The position numbers and the translations under genes were made by a program. A stretch of 64,000 nt of DNA, from contig NZ_KQ089822.1 in assembly GCF_001037495.1 (NCBI RefSeq), forward strand, positions 868,001-932,000. The letters run 5' to 3'. Origin of the DNA: Citrobacter sp. MGH106 (GTDB taxonomy: Bacteria > Pseudomonadota > Gammaproteobacteria > Enterobacterales > Enterobacteriaceae). Positions 1-8,292 of this stretch are shown here, piece by piece. Below the pieces are notes generated by a model. It was not told where the DNA came from, did no database searches, and saw nothing but the letters and a program-made list of their open reading frames with translations. Numbering within the stretch: position 1 is the first letter of the stretch; each line of letters starts with the position of its first letter.

Positions 1-586
1 TCCCGGCTGCTTTTAATTCGTTGACTACCCGCAGCAGACCATTCACTTCCTGGCGGGTCAGGGAGGCGGTTGGTTCATCCATGATCACCAGACGGGCGTC
101 GGCAGCAATTGCCCGACAAATAGCCACTAACTGGCGATCGGCAATAGAGAGTTTTTCGACTTTTTTATCAGGATCGATGGTCACACCGATACGCTTCATT
201 GCGGCCAGAGCCTGTTGCTTCATGGACCCGCGACGCACCCAGATATCACCACCCGGCAGGTAGCGGTTGACCGCAATATTTTCCGCGACGCTAAAATTTG
301 GAAATAACGACAGGTCCTGATAAATAACCTGAATGCCGTAATGTGAAGACAGCTGTGGCGTCAGGTGGTGGAACAATTTGCCGTCGAGTAAAATCTGCGC
401 ACCTTTTTCAGGATGATAAACCCCGGAGATCACTTTAATAATGGTACTTTTGCCACAGCCGTTCTGACCTGCCAGACAGTGAACTTCGCCTTTTTTCAGC
501 GTCAGATTCACGTTATCCAGCGCCAGCACGCCCGGGAATTGTTTGCTGATATTCTCAAGAGTGATAAATGCGGTGGTGTCTGTCAT
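1..586 (-). CDS. Sugar ABC transporter ATP-binding protein, CUT2 family (partial, C-terminus outside window)
   Basis: Only the first 195 codons are present; the gene runs off the left edge. The ATG at 584-586 opens the frame. Walker A is seen at residues 40-48 (GQNGCGKST), a sugar-importer type signature LSIADRQ at about 146-152 and Walker B LVIMDE at about 167-171. Full-length members carry two fused nucleotide-binding domains (about 500 aa), so this is the first domain. Family role: it hydrolyses ATP at the inner membrane to drive uptake of a monosaccharide or related ligand with a permease and a periplasmic binding protein. The binding-protein gene lies immediately upstream on the same strand (about 100 bp gap with hairpins). 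It does not match E. coli YphE as I recall it, so no symbol is given; the ligand is unknown. Confidence 0.9.
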   Translation of the reverse strand, partial: MTDTTAFITLENISKQFPGVLALDNVNLTLKKGEVHCLAGQNGCGKSTIIKVISGVYHPEKGAQILLDGKLFHHLTPQLSSHYGIQVIYQDLSLFPNFSVAENIAVNRYLPGGDIWVRRGSMKQQALAAMKRIGVTIDPDKKVEKLSIADRQLVAICRAIAADARLVIMDEPTASLTRQEVNGLLRVVNELKAAG

Positions 587-602
587 GGACAATACCCCTG
601 CG

Positions 603-661
603 AGCGTCCTGCTGGACGCTGAGTGTTAGTTTTGTGGATAACGCCGACCAGGCGGTCGGCG
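603..661 (-). terminator. Two intercistronic hairpins between binding-protein and ATPase genes
   Basis: Two perfect inverted repeats are seen: AGCGTCC/GGACGCT at 604-621 and CGCCGACC/GGTCGGCG at 643-661. They lie between the binding-protein stop and the ATPase start. No U-tract follows, so they more likely protect the upstream message or attenuate readthrough than act as full terminators. This fits the excess of binding protein over ATPase usual in such operons (inference). Confidence 0.5.
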
Positions 662-688
662 TGAGGTTCCCTGGTGTTGGCTAAGGCC

Positions 689-1672
689 TTAGAAACCGAG
701 TGATTGTGCGTTATCTTTGGTGACTTCGAGGATCTTGTTAAAGCGGATCACTTTTTTCTCCATGTCGACATCGGCTTTCCCTAAACTATCGATACTCAGA
801 TCGGCGTTGACTTCTTTACCCTGCAACAGTTGATCTGCAACCGTGACCAGTGCGTAGCCAGCGTCTTTCGGATCCCACAGCAGCGCTTTTTTGATATCGC
901 CGCGCATCAGGTAAGGTGCAGCCTGTGCTGGCATGGCGATACCAACAACGGCAATCTTGTCTTTAGCACGTTTTTTCTGAACGGCCTGACCTGCTCCGAT
1001 AGGACCCAGTGAGCCGAAACCAATGATGCCTTTCATCTGCGGATAGGTTTTCATCAGATCCAGCGTAGTGGAGTAGGATTTATCGATACTCTCCGCTACT
1101 GGCAGGCGCGAAGTGACTTCAAACATCTCAGGGTATTTTTCTTTCTGATATTTAATCGCGTAGTCAGCCCATGCGTTATGCAGCGGCACCGTCAGCGAGC
1201 CTACATAGATGGCATAACCGCCTTTGCCGCCCATATTTTTTGCCAGCTCATCGACGTTGGCCTGTGCGTATTTTTCACTGTCGATGGTTTCGATATCCCA
1301 CTGACCAATTTGCTCGTCCGGGGATTCGTGGGTCAGAACGACAATGCCTTTCTCGCGAGCTTTTTTCAGGACAGGCTCAAGGACCTTGGCGTCATTCGGC
1401 ACTACGATTATCGCGTTGACGTTTTTGGCGATCAGATCTTCAATCACTTTTACTTGTTGAGCCGGATCCGGCGTAGAAGGACCGGTCTGGTAAGCATTTA
1501 CATCCAATTTTTTTGCTGCTTCATTGACGCCAGTTTCCATGCGGTTAAACCATGGAATACCGGTGACTTTAGCAACCACAGCAATCTCATATTTTTCCGC
1601 CGCAAAGGACGTACCGGACAACATGCATGCAGAAACCAGGGTTGCACTGAGTAATGCGAGTTTGAATTTCAT
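689..1672 (-). CDS. Periplasmic sugar-binding protein of CUT2 ABC transporter
   Basis: The 327-residue protein has a Sec signal peptide of about 24 residues ending SFA|AEKYE. It then has a type-I periplasmic-binding-protein fold (EIAVVAKVTGIPWFNRM start, two Rossmann-like lobes), of the LsrB/RhaS/RbsB-like group (COG1879). The pattern GPSTPDPAQQV resembles the AI-2/rhamnose binders more than ribose or galactose binders. It delivers its ligand to an inner-membrane permease energised by the ATPase encoded next on the same strand. It is first in the operon, and a candidate CRP half-site lies 84-105 bp upstream. I do not recognise a named orthologue; the ligand cannot be told from sequence alone. 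E. coli YphF is clearly different. Confidence 0.88.
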   Translation of the reverse strand: MKFKLALLSATLVSACMLSGTSFAAEKYEIAVVAKVTGIPWFNRMETGVNEAAKKLDVNAYQTGPSTPDPAQQVKVIEDLIAKNVNAIIVVPNDAKVLEPVLKKAREKGIVVLTHESPDEQIGQWDIETIDSEKYAQANVDELAKNMGGKGGYAIYVGSLTVPLHNAWADYAIKYQKEKYPEMFEVTSRLPVAESIDKSYSTTLDLMKTYPQMKGIIGFGSLGPIGAGQAVQKKRAKDKIAVVGIAMPAQAAPYLMRGDIKKALLWDPKDAGYALVTVADQLLQGKEVNADLSIDSLGKADVDMEKKVIRFNKILEVTKDNAQSLGF

Positions 1673-2094
1673 AGTTGTACCTTTAGTAGGGGGCAGGGCA
1701 TGTCACGGCGTGAAGTTAACAACGAATGGAAGAGGGAATGAATCATAAGTTTGGTAAATGTGATCTGTGCCCGTTTTTGTGATTTTTTAGATAAATAATG
1801 GTTAAATTTTGGTTAAATATGAATGGTTGAGCATTCATGCACTTCAATTATTTGTTAATAAACAATTAAAGAGAAACCATTAATTAACAATTGATTATCA
1901 TTTTCCTTAAGCTAGTGCCTCATGGAAGCATTTTTGCCTTTATCGTCGGGAAACAAAATTTCAAAATTGAGAACTGAATCGAGACCACAAAGAGGGGCTA
2001 AATATTCTTCCGTTCAATGGTATGCTCACCACACTTTCGCCAAAGACGTCATCATTGCGATTGTGGCGGCCTGTATTTTTATCGTGGAGAACTC
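1673..2094. promoter_or_regulatory. Divergent intergenic region, sugar transporter / DUF1007 gene
   Basis: This 422 bp spacer is AT-rich between about 1740 and 1910 and should hold the promoters of both divergent units. Two candidate sites can be seen. A perfect CRP left half AAATGTGATCT at 1756-1766 has a poor right half. A Fur-like stretch TGATTATCATTTTC at 1892-1905 matches 12 of 14 positions of the TGATAATCATTATC core. No gene is evident. Regulator assignment is inference. Confidence 0.4.
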
Positions 2095-2733
2095 ATGCAA
2101 CGCGTTAAACATATTGCCATAACGTTGCTTCTCGCTGTTCTGTCCTTTAGTGCTGGCGCGCATCCGCATAGCTTTATTCATCTGAAAACCGAGATAGTCA
2201 GCGAAAATAACCAGTTTGTGGCGTTGAAAATGCGCTGGACAATGGACGAAATCACCTCGGCCGACCTGCTATATGACGCGGGCAATGCCAAACCGGGAGA
2301 TGAAGTGTGGAAAAAACTGGCGGCAGAAGTGATGGCGAATGTACTCGGACAACACTACTTCACCGAAGTGTGGCATGCCGGGCAAAAGGTAAAATTTAAA
2401 AATCGCCCGACAGAATATGGCATGGAGCGTAAGGAACACCAGGCGGTGCTGACGTTTGTTTTGCCGCTGGCCGAACCGCAGCCGCTGGGTGGACAGACCT
2501 ATGTCATATCCACGTTTGATCCAACCTATTACGTGGATATGAGCTATGACAAAGACAGCGATGCCACCCTGGCGCCGGCCATAAGCAAGCAATGCCGGAT
2601 TAGCGTGCACACGCCAACGCCTGATGAAGAAACGCTGAGTTTTGCGCAGTCGCTGGATAAAGAAGATGCGCCGCCGGAGGATATGGATTTGGGTAAACAG
2701 TTTGCACAGAAGGTAACGGTGGAATGTCAGTAA
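2095..2733 (+). CDS. DUF1007 family periplasmic protein, partner of NicO transporter
   Basis: The start at 2095 is chosen because it follows GGAG by 6 nt and opens a clean signal peptide (residues 1-22, ...FSAGA|HPHSF); longer in-frame starts would bury it. The mature protein is about 190 residues and begins HPHSF, characteristic of DUF1007. It overlaps the next gene (NicO transporter) by 10 bp, so the two are translationally coupled. DUF1007 proteins are often encoded beside metal transporters. By context this one probably binds nickel, cobalt or another divalent metal in the periplasm, or helps the transporter (inference). No catalytic motif was recognised. A similar pair occurs near suhB in Salmonella, from memory. 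Confidence 0.85.
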   Translation: MQRVKHIAITLLLAVLSFSAGAHPHSFIHLKTEIVSENNQFVALKMRWTMDEITSADLLYDAGNAKPGDEVWKKLAAEVMANVLGQHYFTEVWHAGQKVKFKNRPTEYGMERKEHQAVLTFVLPLAEPQPLGGQTYVISTFDPTYYVDMSYDKDSDATLAPAISKQCRISVHTPTPDEETLSFAQSLDKEDAPPEDMDLGKQFAQKVTVECQ

Positions 2734-3704
2734 TCTGGCAACAACGCATATCCGGCCGCCGCTGGCTGACACTGTGGCCGCTGGTCGTGTTTTGGCTGCT
2801 GGCGACAGGCGGTGGGCTGTGGTTATGGCATGCCTGGCCGCAGGTCATGGTGAAAAGTATTCTCTGGCAGCGTGAGGTCAATCAGCAAATGAGTGGCTTG
2901 CTTAAAGCCGTCGCCGCCAGCCCCACCCAGGCAGGTGGTTCGTTGCTGTTGTTTAGTTTTGTTTATGGAGTATTGCACGCGCTGGGGCCGGGGCATGGAA
3001 AAATCGTCATCACCACCTGGTTGGCGACGCACCCTTCTAAGCTTAAATCGAGTATCGGACTGACGCTCGCCTCTTCCTTATTACAGGGGCTGGTAGCGAT
3101 TGGGCTGGTGGTTGCGGTGCTGACAGTTCTGCAATTGCCGGCTCGACAGCTACACATGAGCAGTTTCTGGCTGGAAAAGGGGAGTTATGCGCTGGTGGGC
3201 ATACTGGGCGTTTTGCTGTGCTGGCGGGCGCTGAAAAAATTAAGCAAGCTGTTGCGTCGCCCCAAATTTACCTCCTTCACGGCCCATCATGTACATCACG
3301 ACGGTTGTGGTTGTGGGCATCAGCATTTACCTGACCCTGAACAGATACAGAGCGGTGATGACTGGCGCGCCCGGATGATGATTATTCTCTCAATGGGTAT
3401 GCGCCCGTGTTCCGGGGCGATTATGGTGTTGCTGTTCAGTAAAGTGGTTGGTGTATTTAGCTGGGGAATGGCATCGGCGTTGGCAATGGCGGCGGGAACA
3501 TCCCTTACCATTTCTTCTCTGGCATTACTGGTACACTTTTTCCGTACGCTGGCGGTGAGGCTCAGTAGAAATAAGGCACCGGTGTTATGGCGTCAGGTCG
3601 GCTGGAGCACGCTGGCATTAGCCGGGGGGGCGGTGTTGATTGTTGCTGCCGTGGTGATGTGGGTAAGTGCAGTACCGGTTGGCAGGGGATTAAGACCGTT
3701 TTGA
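2724..3704 (+). CDS. NicO/HoxN-type nickel/cobalt transporter
   Basis: A 326-residue polytopic membrane protein. A first hydrophobic segment lies at about 14-36. The family motif HALGPGHGK is at residues 85-93, followed by several membrane helices. A cytoplasmic-type loop rich in metal ligands (HHVHHDGCGCGHQH, about 189-202) and the second NicO motif GMRPCSGA (226-233) come next. The same fold includes RcnA nickel/cobalt exporters, so import or export cannot be decided from sequence; the His/Cys loop is typical of both. It overlaps the DUF1007 gene by 10 bp. A hairpin follows at 3725-3753 before the convergent suhB. Confidence 0.88.
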   Translation: MSVIWQQRISGRRWLTLWPLVVFWLLATGGGLWLWHAWPQVMVKSILWQREVNQQMSGLLKAVAASPTQAGGSLLLFSFVYGVLHALGPGHGKIVITTWLATHPSKLKSSIGLTLASSLLQGLVAIGLVVAVLTVLQLPARQLHMSSFWLEKGSYALVGILGVLLCWRALKKLSKLLRRPKFTSFTAHHVHHDGCGCGHQHLPDPEQIQSGDDWRARMMIILSMGMRPCSGAIMVLLFSKVVGVFSWGMASALAMAAGTSLTISSLALLVHFFRTLAVRLSRNKAPVLWRQVGWSTLALAGGAVLIVAAVVMWVSAVPVGRGLRPF

Positions 3705-3724
3705 AAAGTGCCGGATAGTTTTCA

Positions 3725-3753
3725 GGCCCGGCAGGCGGTAACGCCACCGGGCA
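3725..3753. repeat. REP-like palindrome / bidirectional hairpin between NicO gene and suhB
   Basis: A nested palindrome has outer arms GCCCGG and CCGGGC and inner arms GGCG and CGCC around GTAA. It lies between convergent genes, as REP elements commonly do. It probably stabilises or terminates both transcripts. Confidence 0.6.
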
Positions 3754-3762
3754 CTGCTGAGA

Positions 3763-4566
3763 TTAACGCTTCAGCGCATCACTCAGTTCGTCACGCATGT
3801 TCGCCAGCATAGCTTTAACGACGCGCGGATTGCCTGCAACGATGTTGCCGGTTGACATGTAGTTATGACCACCGGTGAAGTCGCACACCAGTGCGCCTGC
3901 TTCACGAGCAATCAGTTCACCTGCGGCAAAATCCCACGGCTTAAGGCCGATTTCGAAGTAACCGTCAACACGAGCGGCGGCAACATAGGCCAGATCCAGC
4001 GCAGCAGAGCCGGTGCGACGGAAGTCAGCGCACTCGGTAAACATTTTGCCAAGGATCTTCATGTAAGAGGCGGCGTGTTGCTTCGCTTTAAACGGGAAAC
4101 CAGTAGCGATGATAGTGCCGTCCAGATCGCGAGCGGTGCTACCACGCAGACGGTAACCATTCAGCTGTGCGCCCTGGCCGCGAGTTGCGGTGAAGAGTTC
4201 GTTACGCATTGGATCGTAAACAACAGCGACTTCAGTTCGGCCTTTGATGCGTACTGCGATGGATACCGCGAAGTGCGGCAGACGTTTTACGAAGTTGGTA
4301 GTGCCATCCAGTGGATCGATAACCCATTGAACATCCAGATCTTCACCAACATGTTCACCGCTTTCTTCGGTGATGATGGTGTGCTGTGGGTAAGATTTGC
4401 GGATCGTTTCGATAATAATCGCTTCTGCGGCTTTATCGACGTTAGTCACGAAATCATTGCTGCCTTTCTGGCTGGTTTCTACAGAGTCAGGCGTTTCGTA
4501 GTGTTTGGCAATTACATTACCCGCCTTGCGCGCTGCGCGCACGGCGATGGTCAGCATCGGATGCAT
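3763..4566 (-). CDS. suhB: Inositol-1-monophosphatase / Nus-factor partner SuhB
   Basis: 267 residues, the same length as E. coli SuhB and similar along its whole length. The inositol monophosphatase signature is present: EESGE near residue 67 and WVIDPLDGTTNF at about 81-92 (metal-binding Asp residues), plus a C-terminal WDFAAGELI motif. It is a Mg-dependent phosphatase in vitro; in E. coli its main role is in rRNA transcription antitermination with NusA and RNA polymerase. It is divergent from trmJ, with about 118 bp of AT-rich promoter region between them. Substitutions relative to K-12 (for example TIAVRAARKAGNVIAKHYE near the N-terminus) show the window is not E. coli K-12. Confidence 0.97.
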   Translation of the reverse strand: MHPMLTIAVRAARKAGNVIAKHYETPDSVETSQKGSNDFVTNVDKAAEAIIIETIRKSYPQHTIITEESGEHVGEDLDVQWVIDPLDGTTNFVKRLPHFAVSIAVRIKGRTEVAVVYDPMRNELFTATRGQGAQLNGYRLRGSTARDLDGTIIATGFPFKAKQHAASYMKILGKMFTECADFRRTGSAALDLAYVAAARVDGYFEIGLKPWDFAAGELIAREAGALVCDFTGGHNYMSTGNIVAGNPRVVKAMLANMRDELSDALKR

Positions 4567-4684
4567 CGGTCTCTCTCACTGGATGTTAAAGAACGGGAAA
4601 ACGGCGCAGAGTATAGCAGCGAGTTCGGAATATGTCTTCGTTTTATGATAATATGGCCGAATAATCTTAAGCTGAAGAAATACA

Positions 4685-5416
4685 ATGCTGCAAAATATTC
4701 GAATTGTGCTGGTGGAGACTTCTCACACTGGCAATATGGGTTCTGTCGCCCGTGCCATGAAAACCATGGGTTTAACCAATCTGTGGCTGGTAAATCCACT
4801 GGTAAAACCGGACTCCCAGGCCATCGCCCTGGCGGCTGGTGCCAGTGATGTGATTGGCAATGCGCAAATCGTTGACACGCTTGATGAAGCGCTGGCCGGT
4901 TGCAGTCTGGTTGTCGGTACCAGTGCGCGTTCGCGTACATTACCGTGGCCGATGCTTGACCCACGCGAATGCGGATTAAAAAGCGTCGCTGAAGCGGCGA
5001 ATACTCCTGTGGCGCTGGTCTTTGGTCGTGAGCGCGTTGGGTTGACCAACGACGAACTGCAGAAATGTCATTATCACGTCGCCATTGCTGCTAACCCGGA
5101 ATACAGTTCGCTTAATCTGGCGATGGCAGTGCAGGTCATTTCTTATGAAGTGCGCATGGCCTGGCTGGCAACGCAGGAAAGCGGTAAGGCTGCGGACTAT
5201 GAAGAAACTCAGTATCCGTTGGTGGATGATTTAGAACGTTTTTACGGTCATCTGGAACAGACGCTGTTGTCGACGGGCTTTATTCGTGAGAACCATCCGG
5301 GGCAGGTAATGAATAAACTGCGCCGTCTGTTTACCCGTGCGCGCCCGGAGAGCCAGGAGCTGAATATTCTGCGTGGAATGCTTGCATCTATTGAGCAGCA
5401 GAATAAAGGAAAATAG
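4685..5416 (+). CDS. trmJ: tRNA (cytidine/uridine-32-2'-O)-methyltransferase TrmJ
   Basis: 243 residues against 246 in E. coli. This is a SPOUT-class (trefoil-knot) SAM-dependent methyltransferase that 2'-O-methylates C32 or U32 of tRNA anticodon loops. Visible family features are the N-terminal [17 protein letters not shown] and the knot motifs [13 protein letters not shown] and [15 protein letters not shown]. It lies just before iscR on the same strand, but a REP element and the iscR operators separate them, so iscR has its own promoter. It is divergent from suhB. Confidence 0.97.
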   Translation: MLQNIRIVLVETSHTGNMGSVARAMKTMGLTNLWLVNPLVKPDSQAIALAAGASDVIGNAQIVDTLDEALAGCSLVVGTSARSRTLPWPMLDPRECGLKSVAEAANTPVALVFGRERVGLTNDELQKCHYHVAIAANPEYSSLNLAMAVQVISYEVRMAWLATQESGKAADYEETQYPLVDDLERFYGHLEQTLLSTGFIRENHPGQVMNKLRRLFTRARPESQELNILRGMLASIEQQNKGK

Positions 5417-5426
5417 ACCGCTTTAA

Positions 5427-5456
5427 TGCCGGATGGCGCTGCGCTTATCCGGCGCT
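5427..5456. repeat. REP element
   Basis: The palindrome GCCGGATGGCG...CTTATCCGGC is typical of E. coli-type REP sequences. It sits just after the trmJ stop and probably protects its 3' end. Confidence 0.8.
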
Positions 5457-5479
5457 AAGAATAGCGCACTGAAAGTTAA

Positions 5480-5504
5480 ATACTTGACTAAATTAGTCAA
5501 GTAA
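5480..5504. promoter_or_regulatory. IscR type 1 operator A
   Basis: A 25-bp site beginning ATACTTGACTAAATTAGTCA is a near-perfect match to the type 1 IscR consensus (ATASYYGACTRWWWYAGTCRRSTAT). [2Fe-2S]-IscR binding here represses the isc operon when Fe-S clusters are plentiful. Confidence 0.85.
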
Positions 5505-5529
5505 ATAGTTGACTGATTTAGTCGGGAAT
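5505..5529. promoter_or_regulatory. IscR type 1 operator B / iscR promoter region
   Basis: The second 25-bp site begins ATAGTTGACTGATTTAGTCG and directly abuts operator A. It contains TTGACT, which can serve as a -35 hexamer, so bound IscR would block RNA polymerase. The arrangement is as in E. coli. Confidence 0.83.
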
Positions 5530-5611
5530 GTCAGACTTGCCCCTGCTATGCAATACCCCCATTTTACAATAAAAAACCCCGGGCAGGGGCGAGTTTGAGG
5601 CTAAGTAAGAC

Positions 5612-6103
5612 ATGAGACTGACATCAAAAGGGCGTTATGCCGTGACCGCAATGTTGGACGTTGCGCTCAACTCCGAAACGGGCCCGGTACCGTTGGCTGA
5701 TATTTCTGAACGTCAGGGAATTTCCCTGTCATATCTGGAGCAGCTGTTCTCCCGTTTGCGTAAAAACGGTCTGGTTTCCAGCGTACGTGGACCAGGAGGC
5801 GGGTATCTGCTGGGTAAAGATGCAGGTAGCATCGCAGTAGGTGAAGTAATCAGCGCTGTTGACGAGTCGGTTGACGCCACTCGTTGCCAGGGCAAAGGTG
5901 GTTGTCAGGGTGGTGATAAGTGCCTGACACATGCGCTGTGGCGTGATTTGAGTGACCGTCTGACCGGTTTCCTCAACAACATAACCTTAGGTGAACTGGT
6001 GAATAACCAGGAAGTACTGGATGTGTCTGGTCGCCAGCACACGCATGACGCTCCACGCACTAACCGTGCACAAGACGCGATCGACGTTAAGTTACGCGCT
6101 TAA
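5612..6103 (+). CDS. iscR: Fe-S cluster assembly regulator IscR
   Basis: 163 residues, Rrf2 family. A winged helix-turn-helix occupies roughly residues 1-70 ([20 protein letters not shown]). The [2Fe-2S] ligands C92, C98, C104 and H107 are all present in [20 protein letters not shown]. Holo-IscR represses this operon at the two upstream type 1 sites. The apo form activates other promoters at type 2 sites. It is the first gene of iscRSUA-hscBA-fdx-iscX, and a structured spacer separates it from iscS. Confidence 0.98.
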   Translation: MRLTSKGRYAVTAMLDVALNSETGPVPLADISERQGISLSYLEQLFSRLRKNGLVSSVRGPGGGYLLGKDAGSIAVGEVISAVDESVDATRCQGKGGCQGGDKCLTHALWRDLSDRLTGFLNNITLGELVNNQEVLDVSGRQHTHDAPRTNRAQDAIDVKLRA

Positions 6104-6116
6104 TAATAGTATTTCA

Positions 6117-6180
6117 GAATCAGGCCGGGGTGTTGCACACCCCGTTAACTCGGTCGTACATCCAGCCGGTTGCCTGATTC
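6117..6180 (+). other. Structured iscR-iscS intercistronic RNA (probable RyhB control region)
   Basis: A 9-bp perfect inverted repeat (GAATCAGGC at 6117-6125, GCCTGATTC at 6172-6180) encloses a second hairpin CGGGGTGTTGCACACCCC at about 6126-6143. In E. coli the corresponding region lets the small RNA RyhB trigger loss of iscSUA while iscR mRNA stays stable. The structure is seen; the regulation is transferred from E. coli. Confidence 0.7.
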
Positions 6181-6215
6181 CTTGCATTGAAGCGATGTAC
6201 GGAGTTTATAGAGCA

Positions 6216-7430
6216 ATGAAATTACCGATCTATCTCGATTACTCCGCAACCACGCCGGTGGACCCGCGTGTTGCCGAGAAAATGATGCAGTTTTTGACCC
6301 TGGACGGAACCTTTGGTAACCCGGCCTCTCGTTCACACCGTTTCGGCTGGCAAGCAGAAGAAGCGGTAGATATCGCCCGTAATCAGATTGCTGATCTGGT
6401 CGGTGCCGATCCGCGTGAAATCGTCTTTACCTCTGGTGCGACTGAATCCGACAACCTGGCGATTAAAGGTGCTGCCAACTTTTATCAGAAAAAAGGCAAG
6501 CACATCATCACCAGCAAAACGGAACACAAAGCCGTGCTGGACACCTGTCGTCAACTGGAGCGTGAAGGGTTTGAAGTGACTTACCTCGCCCCACAGCGCA
6601 ACGGCATCATCGATCTGAAAGAGCTTGAAGCGGCGATGCGTGATGACACCATTCTGGTTTCTATCATGCACGTGAACAACGAAATCGGTGTGGTACAGGA
6701 TATCGCGACTATCGGCGAAATGTGCCGTGCGCGCGGTATCATCTACCACGTTGACGCAACTCAGAGTGTGGGCAAACTGCCTATCGATCTGAGCCAGTTG
6801 AAAGTGGATCTGATGTCCTTCTCCGGCCACAAAATTTATGGCCCGAAAGGTATTGGTGCGCTGTACGTTCGTCGTAAACCGCGTATCCGTATCGAAGCAC
6901 AGATGCACGGTGGTGGTCACGAGCGCGGCATGCGTTCCGGTACTCTGCCTGTTCACCAGATCGTCGGTATGGGCGAAGCTTACCGTATCGCGAAAGAAGA
7001 GATGGAAACCGAGATGGCGCGTCTGCGCGGTCTGCGTAACCGTCTGTGGAACGGCGTTAAAGATATGGAAGAGGTGTACCTCAACGGTGATCTCGAGCAT
7101 GGCGCTCCGAACATTCTCAACGTCAGCTTCAACTTTGTTGAAGGTGAGTCGTTGATTATGGCGCTGAAAGATCTGGCTGTATCCTCCGGTTCTGCTTGTA
7201 CTTCTGCAAGTCTGGAACCATCCTACGTGCTGCGCGCGCTGGGTATGACTGACGAGCTGGCACACAGCTCAATCCGTTTCTCTTTAGGTCGTTTTACTAC
7301 CGAAGAAGAGATTGACTACACCATCAATCTGGTTCGCAACTCCATCGGCCGTCTGCGTGACCTTTCTCCGCTGTGGGAAATGTTCAAACAGGGCGTGGAC
7401 CTGAACAGCATTGAATGGTCACATCACTAA
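6216..7430 (+). CDS. iscS: Cysteine desulfurase IscS
   Basis: 404 residues from the ATG at 6216, identical in length to E. coli IscS; upstream in-frame starts lie in the structured leader. It is a PLP enzyme that takes sulfur from L-cysteine and passes it to IscU, TusA and ThiI. The start [20 protein letters not shown] is typical, the PLP lysine lies in [12 protein letters not shown] (about K206) and the catalytic loop cysteine in [12 protein letters not shown] (about C328). It is followed 23 bp later by iscU with a strong ribosome-binding site (AAGGAGAA). Confidence 0.98.
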   Translation: MKLPIYLDYSATTPVDPRVAEKMMQFLTLDGTFGNPASRSHRFGWQAEEAVDIARNQIADLVGADPREIVFTSGATESDNLAIKGAANFYQKKGKHIITSKTEHKAVLDTCRQLEREGFEVTYLAPQRNGIIDLKELEAAMRDDTILVSIMHVNNEIGVVQDIATIGEMCRARGIIYHVDATQSVGKLPIDLSQLKVDLMSFSGHKIYGPKGIGALYVRRKPRIRIEAQMHGGGHERGMRSGTLPVHQIVGMGEAYRIAKEEMETEMARLRGLRNRLWNGVKDMEEVYLNGDLEHGAPNILNVSFNFVEGESLIMALKDLAVSSGSACTSASLEPSYVLRALGMTDELAHSSIRFSLGRFTTEEEIDYTINLVRNSIGRLRDLSPLWEMFKQGVDLNSIEWSHH

Positions 7431-7453
7431 TCGGTAGATAAGGAGAATTCATC

Positions 7454-7840
7454 ATGGCTTACAGCGAAAAAGTAATCGATCATTACGAGAATCCACGTAA
7501 CGTGGGCTCTTTTGACAATAGCGACGAGAACGTGGGCAGCGGCATGGTGGGTGCACCTGCTTGTGGCGACGTGATGAAGTTGCAGATCAAAGTCAACAAT
7601 GAGGGTATCATTGAAGACGCGCGTTTCAAGACTTATGGCTGCGGTTCCGCGATTGCCTCCAGTTCTCTGGTCACCGAATGGGTGAAAGGGAAATCACTGG
7701 ACGAAGCACAGGCGATTAAAAATACCGATATCGCTGACGAGCTTGAACTGCCACCAGTGAAAATTCACTGTTCTATTCTGGCTGAAGACGCGATCAAAGC
7801 CGCGATTGCGGATTACAAAAGCAAACGTGAAGCAAAATAA
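7454..7840 (+). CDS. iscU: Fe-S cluster scaffold IscU
   Basis: 128 residues, full length. The cluster-building ligands C37, D39, C63, H105 and C106 are present. The HscA recognition peptide LPPVK is at residues 99-103. IscU receives sulfur from IscS, assembles a [2Fe-2S] cluster and hands it on with help from HscB/HscA, all encoded in this operon. Confidence 0.98.
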   Translation: MAYSEKVIDHYENPRNVGSFDNSDENVGSGMVGAPACGDVMKLQIKVNNEGIIEDARFKTYGCGSAIASSSLVTEWVKGKSLDEAQAIKNTDIADELELPPVKIHCSILAEDAIKAAIADYKSKREAK

Positions 7841-7860
7841 TTAAGAGTTGAGGTTTTATT

Positions 7861-8184
7861 ATGTCGATTACCTTAAGCGACAGTGCAGCAGCGCGTGTAA
7901 ATACCTTCCTGGCAAACCGCGGTAAAGGGTTTGGTCTGCGTCTGGGCGTGAGAACCTCCGGCTGCTCAGGTATGGCCTATGTACTGGAATTTGTTGACGA
8001 GCCGGCGGCTGAAGATACCGTGTTTGAAGACAAAGGCGTTAAAGTTGTGGTCGACGGCAAGAGCCTGCAATTCCTCGACGGTACGCAGTTAGACTTCGTC
8101 AAAGAAGGTCTGAACGAAGGGTTTAAGTTCACCAACCCGAACGTGAAAGACGAATGTGGGTGCGGCGAAAGCTTCCACGTGTAA
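7861..8184 (+). CDS. iscA: A-type Fe-S carrier IscA
   Basis: 107 residues. The three A-type cysteines are visible: C35 in [10 protein letters not shown], and C99 and C101 in the C-terminal ECGCGESF. It carries iron or Fe-S clusters from IscU to targets, including [4Fe-4S] enzymes such as IspG encoded later in this window. A hairpin follows its stop and precedes hscB. Confidence 0.98.
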   Translation: MSITLSDSAAARVNTFLANRGKGFGLRLGVRTSGCSGMAYVLEFVDEPAAEDTVFEDKGVKVVVDGKSLQFLDGTQLDFVKEGLNEGFKFTNPNVKDECGCGESFHV

Positions 8185-8197
8185 CGCGCTTACCGAT

Positions 8198-8232
8198 AAC
8201 CCCACCGTGGTCGCCTGCGCGTGGGGTTTGTT
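8198..8232 (+). terminator. Partial terminator/attenuator between iscA and hscB
   Basis: The stem AACCCCAC (8198-8205) / GTGGGGTT (8221-8228) is followed by TGTTTTA. Its position inside the operon suggests it lowers readthrough into the chaperone genes rather than ending the transcript. Confidence 0.65.
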
Positions 8233-8292
8233 TTACCTGACTCTCTGGTTTTGCCACATCGAACAACAGAGAATCGATGCCCTGAGAATGTT

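Noticed and set aside
689-1672. Assignment of the binding protein as YphF
   Set aside because: The N-terminus, ligand-site region and C-terminus differ from E. coli YphF as recalled; only the family is shared.
6333-7265. 310-codon open frame antisense to iscS
   Set aside because: A shadow of the well-supported iscS reading frame, with no start signals or recognisable domains.
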